NCBI GenBank assembly: GCA_963932465.1
Contig: OZ010798.1
Location: 17,158,981-17,222,980, forward strand
Direction of reading: 5' to 3'
Source: Maratus speciosus
Taxonomy: Eukaryota > Arthropoda > Arachnida > Araneae > Salticidae
DNA length: 64,000 nucleotides
The position numbers were made by a program, and so were the translations under genes. Below the pieces are notes generated by a model that saw nothing but the letters and a program-made list of their open reading frames with translations, was not told the origin of the DNA and made no database searches. The stretch's first letter is position 1, and every line of letters starts with the position of its first letter. Shown here piece after piece: positions 55,540 to 64,000 of the stretch.

Positions 55540-56254
55540 CTGAAAAAAAAAATAGTTTATCATACCTGCACATAATATTATGTAAAGGTTTGAGAATACG
55601 CGCTGTCAACACATACCTCCGAAGTTTGAACACCCGGCATAGTGTATGATGAAATTCTGCTGTTTCTTATCTTTTTTGAAATAGTGGCTACAGAGGGGAC
55701 TCTGGGAATATTCTCATACGACTGTCTTGGGATTCACATACTTTGCTCCCTAGATGTGTGCACCTGAATAGAAAATAAAATATCTTTCTCAAATCTTCAT
55801 GAATACATAATATTATTTAAAGTTTTGAGAATACGATCTGTAAATACGTACCTCCGAAATTTGAACACTCGGCTTCGTTTTGGATGAAATTCTACCGATT
55901 CTTCTCTTCTTAGATATAGTGTCTACACAGGGGACGCTGGTATTATTCTCATGCATCTGTCGGAGATTCGCATATTCTATACATATGTGAACCTGAAAAA
56001 GAAAAGAAATATTTTTCTAAATTCAGCATAAATACATAATTTATGTAAAGTTTTGTGAATACGCTCTGTCAATTTGTACCTCCGAAATTTGATCACCCTG
56101 CATCGTCTTGGATGAAATTCTGCTTATTTTTCTCTTTCTAGAAAAAGTTTGTACATAGGGGACGCTGAGAATATTCTCATACATCTATCGGAGATTATCA
56201 TACTTTTCATAAATGTGTGAAACAAAAAAAAAATCTCAAACCTGCTTAGTTACT

Positions 56255-56930
56255 TGCTAGAAAATAAATGTTCATTGAAGATGAAATATGCAGTGCCTTG
56301 CATTACGAACCTTTCAAGATTTACATTAATTTCTCCAGAAAATTTTCCCCATGGTACCCTCATGCTTTTACTATTGCATTAGAATTTGGAGGCAGTGTTT
56401 TGCAGATTAACAAATATTGACCTTTGCTGATATATTTTTTTTACACTGTATGGTCTCCGGGAACAAAAATTTTTCATTTTGAAACAAATAATGTCAGTTT
56501 TTTGTGCATTTTATACTCATTATTCCTTTACATTGTTATGAATGATGTATTTTCATTCTTACATCAGATATAAAACTTAAAAATTTTCACAGGGGGAAGA
56601 TCATTATATAAAGTAACCACAAAAAAGAAAAATGTAATATACAGTGCATTATCGGAAAATTTTGTTTGCGGTAAAGCCTGGCTATGTAAAAAAAGTGAAC
56701 TTTTTATTCAAAAACTTTTGACATTTGGCCTACGATAAAAATAATCTTCCACTTTATAAGATAAATAATTCTAATCATCTGCGTCTATTTCCTTTCCTCG
56801 TAATTTACTTAACGATTACCTATCTACAAATATGCACGCTTACGACCCTAGTATCTTGATTATAAAAATGGGAGCATATGTTAAAAATTTATGCGCGGAC
56901 AGACATGAAACACAAACAAACTGTATAACC
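56255..56930 (+). repeat. ~600-bp repeat T, copy 1
   Basis: It shares ATTGAAGATGAAATRYRYAG, CTCCAGARAWTTTTC, ATTGACC, TTGTTATG...TTACATCAGA, TGGCCTA and the final CTACATTTAC-like tail with 59390-59938 and 63060-63690. It directly follows the satellite and is followed by the foldback element. Non-coding as far as I can see. Confidence 0.75.
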
Positions 56931-56933
56931 TTT

Positions 56934-59352
56934 TGGGTCAATCCATTTCAAGTAGTCCAGAAAATCATCATTTCGTTGCTCGACCATTTTTAAAAAATCT
57001 GAAATTTTGTGTACAACTCTAACATGATGAAGTTCAAAATGACTATTATTTTAATTCTATTAATTTTTGTTTGTGCATGGCGGCCATCTTTGTTTCATCG
57101 TCTACAGCAATTTTCTCACAAGAAGGGTTTACGGAATTGTAAATAATTCATCGTTTTTTTTATTCAATTCAAGTGCGGATTAAAGCAATTTGTACAGAAT
57201 ACATTGGGCTAAAAATTTGATACTGGAGTAGCTTCCGAAACTAACTGCTTATTGGTAAAATGTAAGCATAAATTTTCAGTTTTTTTCCAAAATTTGTCCG
57301 TTTACGAGAGGAAATTTTTCTAGCAAGGAAGGCTGTCAACATGACATAATTTTTTTTACAAATAAGCCGAAAGTACTTGTACTCACACACCGAGTTCCAC
57401 ATCTGGGACTTGCTTTCTCTTCGCTAAAAAAAAAAACTCAAATTTTTCAAAAATGTCAAAAATCGCACTTTTCAGGCTTTGATATCTCTGGTGGGGTACG
57501 AGATAAAAATCTGAAATTTTTTTTTATTAGAGCATCGTATGGTAGTGTTATGCACAAGAAATTTCAGGATGGAGATTTGACTACAAGCTGAGATATGGCA
57601 AGGGCAACATGTCAAAACAATACTGCCAAACTATTGTTTTGTTGTAGTCAGAGCTAAGTATTTATCTCAGAGTGTCATTTAAATTTATGTTTTTAATTAT
57701 CTTTAAATAATAGTAACAGAAAATAAAGACCTTTGTAAAGCTTAGCAATTAATTAAAAAAATAATTATGCCTAAGACCCTACATTTTGTATGGTTTCAGT
57801 GATTTTTGTTGTAAGTGATTTTAGTAACTAAAAGAAACCTCATCACTTTTACATAAAGAAAAAAATATTTTTATGCAAGACCTGAGACAAAAACAACATA
57901 GGGAAAAAGAAAAGCTGTTAATGTTGTCATACTTGTTGAAACATGATCAAACGTGCCAAAACACATTCTTGCTTGTTGGTTCAAAAACCACAATTTTGAT
58001 CTTTCTCAAAATTTTATTTGTAGGAACCAAGTCTTGTCATCTCTTGATAACTTGATTGAAGATCTTGGCCCTGCTGGCTCATAGAAATATACTTTGAAAT
58101 TACTATGTGCAAGTCTCAATTCATTAATAATTCCTAGCTTACATCTTATGCAAAAATGTGATTTTTCTACAGTATAAATTTTGAAAAGGCTTTGGGTATC
58201 TTGACTTTCTGAAAATTACTTGAGGTTGATGCATGGTAACATCGCATAATGTTTCATTTACAGGAACATACTTATGGTAGGAACAACTTTCAGGGACTGG
58301 CAAGCAGCATTAAAATTGTGGTTTTTAAACCAACAAGCAGGAATATGTTTTGACACGTTTGATCATGTCTCAACAAGTATGCCAAAATCAACAGCTTTTC
58401 TCTTTCCCTATTCTGTTTTTGTCTCAGGTCTTGTATATATATATATATATATGTAAAAGTGCTGAGGTTTCTTTTAGTTACTAAAATTACAACAAAAATT
58501 ACTGAAACCATACAAAATGTAGGCCTTAGGCATAATTATTTTTAAAATTAATTGCTAAAGGCTTTATTTTCTGTTACTATTATTTAAAGATAATCTAAAA
58601 AATAAATTTAAATGGTACTCTGAGATAAATACTTAGCTGTGACTAGAACAAAATAATAGTTTGGCAGTATTGCTTTGACATGTTGCCCTTGCAATATCTC
58701 AGCTTGTAGTCAAATCTCCATCCTGAAATTTCTTGTGCATAGCACTACCATACAATACTCTTATAAAAAAAATTCAGATTTTTATCTCGTGCCCCACCAG
58801 AGATATCAAAGCCTGAAAAGTGCGATTTTTGACATTTTTGAAAAATTTGGGATTTTTTTTAGCGAAGAGAAAGCAAGTCCCAGATCTGGAACTCGGCGTG
58901 TGAGTACAAGTACTTTCGGCCTATTTGTAAAAAAAAAAAAAATATGTCATGTTGACAGTTTTTACTTGATAGAAAAATTTCCTCTTGTAAACGGGCAAAT
59001 TTTGGAAAAAAACTGAAACTTTATGCTTAAATTTTACCAATAAGCTGTTAGTTTTGGAAACTACTCTAGTATCAAATTAATAGCCCAATGTATTCTGTAC
59101 AAATTGCTTTAATCCGCAGTTGAATTGGATAAATAAACGATGAATTATTTACAATTCCGTAAACCCTTCTTGTGAGAAAATTGCTGCAAACGATGAAACA
59201 AAGATGACCGCCATGCACAAACAAAAATTAATAAAATTAAAATAATAGTCATTTTGAACTTCCATCATGTTAGGGTTGTTGTACAAAAAAATTCAGATTT
59301 TTAAAAAATGGTCGAGCAACCAGTGCTGGACCACTTGAAATGGATTTACCCT
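56934..59352. mobile_element. 2.4-kb foldback element with ~1-kb inverted arms
   Basis: The left end GGGTCAATCCATTTCAAG and right end (inward) GGGTAAATCCATTTCAAG begin arms that pair with few mismatches over about 56934-58005 and 58285-59352. About 280 bp lie between them. The flanks are T-rich on both sides (TTTT), so the target duplication is unclear. Both arms encode, in mirror orientation, a related peptide DLRQKQNREREKLLILAYLL then RHDQTCQNIFLLVG (58290-58430, -), with DLRQKQHREKEKLLMLSYLL in the left arm (57873 onward, +). The arm sequence may have captured a coding fragment. No transposase is recognised. Confidence 0.85.
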
Positions 59353-59389
59353 TTTAAAAATAGATCAGAAATAAGCAAAAAATAAGAAA

Positions 59390-59938
59390 ATACTTTTAAC
59401 GTTTCAAATAGTGCAGAATTAGTTAGATACTACTAATAAATGCGTATTGAAGATGAGATGCGTAGTGCCTCCCATTACCAACTGCCCTAGATTGACATGA
59501 GTTTCTCAAGAGTTTTCTCTGTGTGCTACCTTCATGCCATTTACTATTAAACTAAAAATGGAGACTGAATTTTGTCGATTATAATAATATATTGACCATT
59601 GTTGTTTACTTGTTACATTGCATTGTTAACTCAAACAAATATTCACTGAAATCAAACGCACGTATTGTTGTGTATGTTAATCTCATGATAGTTTTGCATT
59701 GTTGTAGCTAACAGAATTTCATTTTTACGTCAGCAATAAACATTTCTTGTTAATTTAAAGATTTGCATGGGGCGATATAAATATACAATTCGTTTTTGGC
59801 AAGTTTTGTTTGAAGAATAGTTTGTTTATATACATAGATAAAAGATTTTTTTATTTTTAGATATTAATATACCACAAAGATTGGCATACGACATAAAATA
59901 TCGCTATACATTATAAGATAAACTTATCTAAAGGTATA
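59390..59938 (+). repeat. ~600-bp repeat T, copy 2 (left part)
   Basis: Homologous to 63060-63600 almost throughout. Interrupted at 59938 by the TA-flanked element. The right part resumes at 62538 (TATTTGCTCTGAATTCTACA) and runs to about 62660. Confidence 0.75.
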
Positions 59939-62537
59939 AGGTTAGTTGGGGTAACTGGACCCACGAGGTAACTGGGCCATAGGCTATTTTATTAAAAACT
60001 GTTGATGTTTTTTAAGTTTTAGCTTTTGTGAACAATGCACCTTAATCTCTACTTCCTAAAACAAAGTGTGTTAACTCAATCATAACTCTCTCTTTGTTGT
60101 GATAGGTTGTCAAAAATTTACGTTTCTTTTTTTAAAAACAACGTCAATATGGTTGAACTTCCTCGGCTTCTTATTAAGATACTGTACTTTTATTAAACAA
60201 TCTTTTTTTTTTTAAATATTAGGCATATAACTACATTAACATTATTAGGTATCTATAAATATTTACTTCATGTTTCAAATGTAAGCCCGGTGTCCCAGTT
60301 ACTCCATAAATTTTTCAAGAATGGGGTAACTGGGACATGTATCCGGGGTAACTGGACCATGCTGGATCTAGTTACCCCAATAATTATAAATAAGTTTTTT
60401 GAGTTTCTCTTACTACGGGAAATAAATTTCTCCATTGTTTTTTGCTCACAATAAAGAAAATTATAGAATACCTTATTAAATTTACGTAACAAAATTTTAG
60501 AAAATCATATTGGGTATGGCATCACATAATTTCAATCCCTTATTGCCCCATTGGCATCGGAATTTTATAATGAAAATTTCACCTTTACTAAGTACGCGAA
60601 AATATACTTTTACTTGTTTACAAATAGATTCTCTTGTAAATATTGGTTCATTAAATTATTTCAACATTTTACGAATGCATGTACAGTCGTGGAAAAAAAA
60701 GTAAACACTCCTACTAACTCCTCAACAAATTATCATAGAAGAAAGTTACTGGTACCGAACGATTGGAAATAAAGTCTATTTTTAAATGTTACAGATAAAA
60801 TTTGTTTAGGGGGCTACATATTAAACGAACCATAACTTTGTTTTTTTCAATAGCAGTACACCAGTCTGATAGCATAAATGAACAGTATACCCTTCAATTA
60901 GCCTAAAAACAAATATTTAAGCAATTCTTACTATAAGTTTCTGAGAAATTAATTATTTTAAAACGAGCGTATTTTAAGGGCTGTATCCAAATTGAAGTTC
61001 CGAACTTGATTGTTAACCGAGAGAGCCCCCATCTTGATCAAGGCACCTTAAGAAGTCAATGAAGCCTGCTAGATTACAATACAGCAGAAGGAATTTCAAA
61101 ATATCTAGTCACTTCTATTAATAGATGGCCCCTTAAACCATCATTTTGCCGTTTTTTTAAGCATAATTTGAAAACTACTTGGAAGAAAAATATGAAATTT
61201 TGGATTTTCATAAAGCAGGACTTAATAAATCTAAATCCATCAAAAAAATTGTAGGTTGCGATTCATAATTTTTTCGAATATTAATTTCATAATTCTTATA
61301 ATAAAATTATAAAAATTGCAAATTCAGCGTATTTCTGTTTGGTTATATTAGTACTATTGCTACACAAAAAATTAGCACATTAGGAGCATAATTTCTGGAG
61401 ATACAAATAAAAGTATGAAAATGTAATTTAACATTAGAAGCACTCAATTTTGAATGTTTATAATTCAAAAATTTATCATTCAAATGACGTGAAATTCGGT
61501 GTCCAGGCATAGTTTGAACCGAAGATTTGAAATATCTCGTAAAAATTGGGTATTGTCATTTTAAAAAAAATGAAGTTTGATTTCATTTTAATATGTAGAT
61601 GGCCTCCTAAGCAAATTTTATATACATCATTTAAAAGTAGACTTTATTTCCAACCATTAGGTACCAGTAACTTTCTTTTACGATAATTTGTTGAGGAGTT
61701 AGTAGGGGGTGTTTACTTTTTTTTCCATGCCTGTACCTGGCCCCTGAAAGCGAGATAGCCAAACCTTGAAACTGTACGATACACAGGGATCACATGCTAT
61801 GGGGAAACTTTTATTGTTCCTACCATTATTTTGAAAATAATATCTTCATCGCACCTTTCTTTAAGAATATGTTAAATAAAATGATCATGAAGGTAACTGA
61901 TTAAGGGTTCTAGTAGGAACAATAAAATTTTCCCGATACAATGCGACCCCTGGACACAGATAAAGTACTTATGTAGCCGTTTGTTCATAGATTCACCTTG
62001 CTATTTTTTTCCTTAAAATACCCATGAGACTTTTATACTTATTGTCTATACTAAAGTACATAAGTACTTACTTAATTTTTATGTTTTTGGTATAAATAAA
62101 TCTAATATTTTCACTTTTAGTGCTTTTTTTAGACATATTGACAGCAAAGGTTTCCCTTACAACGCTCTTTAGTTGATATATAATTTACATGATCTGCCTG
62201 GTTTAATTTTTTTTAAAGTTGTTTACGCTTTTTCAAACAGGACCTGATATCCCATATGAAAAAAACGCGTGTGGAATATAGGTCCTCCTGGTCCACTTAC
62301 CCCATTTTTATGGGGCAACTGAACCCATGAGGAAAGAAAGATAAAATATGCATATTTTTATATTTTTAAATATTAAAATGTAATTTTGAGCCTTTCTGTG
62401 TGATAGAGGGTATCTAACTGAACACATTTATAGAAGTTCAGACTTTAATTCAAATGAACATTAGCTTTTTGAAGCTGAATTGTCAGAAACTCCAGAGTTA
62501 CATTGTAAAATCATGGCCCAGTTGCCCCAACTAACCT
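59939..62537. mobile_element. 2.6-kb TA-flanked non-autonomous element
   Basis: The ends AGGTTAGTTGGGGTAACTGG (left) and AGGTTAGTTGGGGCAACTGG (right, inward) are inverted, with TA on both sides (59937-59938 and 62538-62539). Copy 3 of repeat T (about 63615) shows the empty site. Further GGGGTAACTGGGACA-type words occur at 60285-60370 and 62290-62310. No transposase is seen. A 74-codon minus-strand frame (60268-60492) is unsupported. The interior is split by the nested element at 60684. Confidence 0.8.
60684..61733. mobile_element. Nested Tc1-type non-autonomous element
   Basis: TA at 60682-60683 and 61734-61735 flanks ends CAGTCGTGGAAAAAAAAGTA (left) and CAGGCATGGAAAAAAAAGTA (right, inward). 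Inverted similarity runs ~120 bp (shared ACTAACTCCTCAACAAATTA, AGTTACTGGTACC, GGAAATAAAGTCTA). CAGTCGTGG-type ends are those of Tc1-like elements. At 1050 bp there is no transposase frame. Confidence 0.88.
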
Positions 62538-62748
62538 TATGTATTTGCTCTGAATTCTACATTTACTCATCTACAAATTCATATCTACATATGCATACTT
62601 ACACCATCAAGATCATTTATGCATTTACAGTATCTACTTATACATACACATCTACATCTATATGATCAACAACACACAGTTGCGCAATTATCTGCACATA
62701 ATTACAAACTAATGCGGCAGTAAAATTATTAAATGCTCATTTAAAATT

Positions 62749-62910
62749 ATGTGTCTTAGAGAAAAAACGAATTTTGATGATTTATACAATAAAACCGATA
62801 GTGCACCAGTTAAGTTTTTCTCTATGTATTTAGGAAAGTCAAATGTTCCATTTATTGATCCTGAAGAAATTGATATGGAACTATTACCAAATCGTGTCTT
62901 ATCTGAGTAA
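62749..62910 (+). CDS. Possible small reading frame or exon end, unknown product
   Basis: ATG at 62749 opens 53 codons to TAA at 62908-62910: MCLREKTNFDDLYNKTDSAP, then VKFFSMYLGKSNVPFIDPEE and IDMELLPNRVLSE. The frame is open upstream for ~15 further codons. Composition is strongly protein-like and acidic at the end, in a very AT-rich setting. It could be a last exon or a transposase remnant. It lies in the unit that precedes copy 3 of repeat T. The equivalent place before copy 2 is occupied by the foldback element, so conservation cannot be checked inside the window. Confidence 0.4.
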   Translation: MCLREKTNFDDLYNKTDSAPVKFFSMYLGKSNVPFIDPEEIDMELLPNRVLSE

Positions 62911-63059
62911 AAAAATAAAAAAATATATTATTAAAATCGGAGCTGTTGTTGAAAAGTTATATGTGGATATAGTATTGAAAAATGTTCATAAATGAATTGC
63001 ATAATTTTTCTGAAAATCACTTAAAAAATGACCAATATTAAGCTAAAAACCTTAAAACT

Positions 63060-63690
63060 ATACTTAAACATTTAAAATAGTGTAGATTTAGTTACTTACT
63101 AAAAAAATGTGTATTGAAGATGAAATGCATAGCGCCGCCATTTACTTACACTTGAAGAGTATCATAAGTTTCTCCAGAGATTTTTCATGCTTCATCTTCA
63201 CGTCATTCACTAACTAAAAATGGGGGCTGAATTTTGTCGATCAATAAATATTGACCATTGTTGTTTTATGTGTTATATTGCATTGTTATCTTAAACGAAA
63301 AGAAACAAATAGTATCAATTGTTATGCAGTTTACTCTCATAATTGTTTTACATTGTTATGATTGGCAAACTTTCACTTTTACATCAGAATCAAAAATTGC
63401 CGATTAGTTTAAAAATTTTTACGGGTGGAGATCTCCATAAAAAAGGAACTACAAAAAATGAAAAAAAAATATATATATACATTGCGCCATTGGCCAGTCT
63501 TCATTTGCGAACAGCTTGGCTATGTATAAAAAAATAATTTTTTATTCAAAAAATTCTCAAAAGTTGGCCTAGAATATAAAATAGAGTTCTACGTTTTAAA
63601 ATAAACAAATATACATGTATACATTTGCTCTTAATCCTACATTTACCTGTCTACGAATACGCATCTACATCACAGTTCAGTCGTTAATCT
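63060..63690 (+). repeat. ~600-bp repeat T, copy 3
   Basis: Third direct copy, uninterrupted. It provides the empty-site version of the insertion in copy 2 (ATATACATGTATACATTTGC at about 63610-63630). Confidence 0.75.
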
Positions 63691-64000
63691 CTTTCTTTGC
63701 AAAACGGAAAAAAATGCTGTGATCGTTTTAGGAGCTAGAATATTTTTGCTGTAATAGTAAGTTGAAAAACAACAGTCAAAATGCCGATTTGTAATTTCTT
63801 GTTCATATGACATATTCATACTCGCTCAATACGAGCACGGCTAAAAAGAGCAATTTACATAATAAAATTGGTTAATCATTTAAATTATATTAAGATTTTC
63901 ACACTTATTACAATTAACAAAAGTAAAATTACAGCTAGTATTGAGGCTGTTCTCAACTGCTCTGCTCAACAAGCGCAAAACGTTCTGACACATTTACAAA
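63691..64000. other. AT-rich sequence at the window edge
   Basis: No supported gene, RNA or repeat. Confidence 0.5.

Larger units (their letters stand above)
48025..56250 (-). repeat. 36-monomer satellite, 225-237-bp unit with higher-order structure
   Basis: Monomers counted from GATTCAC start at 48025, 48260, 48497, 48731, 48968, 49202, 49439 and so on to 56193. Spacings are almost all 237, 234 or 225 bp. Type A carries TGTAAAGGGTGCATAATATG. Type B carries AATAGGCACTGTCAATACG and has a 9-12 bp shorter variant. Type C joins a B-like start to an A-like end. A-B dimers (~471 or 462 bp) and a C-B-A trimer of 699 bp (49439 and 50138) form higher-order units that are nearly identical through 48250-54890. 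From 54890 to 56250 six monomers are strongly diverged. Read on the minus strand, each unit holds an exon-like block. Centromeric role is not shown. Confidence 0.95.

Noticed and set aside
60268..60492. 74-codon minus-strand frame in the GGGGTAACTGG element
   Set aside because: No transposase motif; part of it is the complement of the element's repeated GGGGTAACTGG words.
1..64000. tRNA, rRNA or other structured RNA genes
   Set aside because: I looked for tRNA A/B-box-like pairs and rRNA-like GC islands by eye and found none convincing. A covariance search was not possible.

Overview
The window is eukaryotic, AT-rich, gene-poor and packed with transposons. An arthropod is most likely, and an arachnid is plausible. 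The grounds are a C2H2 zinc-finger exon with TNEKP/TSEKP linkers, Tc1/mariner, pogo and hAT families, GT/AG splice signals instead of operons, and many short non-autonomous elements. No marker in the window fixes the species, so the arachnid call is inference.

The only strong host-type gene is the zinc-finger exon at 44091-44930 (+). It carries nine complete C2H2 fingers after a split or degenerate first one, and is followed by a frameshifted tail with two decayed fingers. A few weak exon candidates have splice-like borders: 2147-2227, 9802-9829, 17153-17305 (-), 30212-30353, 31213-31427 and 43252-43319. I do not recognise their products. They may belong to large genes whose introns are filled by repeats.

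Left part (1-18.4 kb). There are two copies of an 867-bp repeat with CRE and CCAAT motifs, and a tandem duplication at 3.8-5.3 kb. Two elements with CAGACATG termini and 6-bp target duplications carry a ~31-bp minisatellite as cargo. There are also hAT-type elements with 7-8 bp duplications, a piggyBac-like MITE at TTAA, a broken hAT transposase, and elements nested inside other elements.

Middle (18.4-29 kb). A 9.8-kb block bounded by inverted CCCAGCTAAAAATGAACTGC termini interrupts one unit of a ~480-bp tandem repeat with a CA duplication. It contains a truncated hAT element with a 119-bp tandem array, a 3.3-kb array of the 31-bp minisatellite, a 5'-truncated non-LTR retrotransposon, a palindromic MITE, and a ~150-bp G-rich tandem array.

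Right of centre (29-47 kb). This holds a 1.2-kb element with ~158-bp internal repeats, pogo/Tigger-type remnants, a complete but inactivated Tc1/mariner-superfamily element with ~145-bp inverted repeats, an internally deleted mariner, and the zinc-finger exon.

Right end (48-64 kb). An 8.2-kb satellite of 36 monomers (225-237 bp) has higher-order structure and a decayed right edge. On the minus strand each monomer contains an exon-like block. Intact splice sites survive only in two edge copies, and all core copies share a destroyed acceptor. It is followed by three copies of a ~600-bp repeat, a 2.4-kb foldback element with ~1-kb arms, and a 2.6-kb TA-flanked element containing a nested Tc1-type element.

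The best candidates for something undescribed are the exon-derived satellite, the transposon family carrying a minisatellite, and the 9.8-kb compound insertion. All boundaries were read by eye; no alignment or database search was run.
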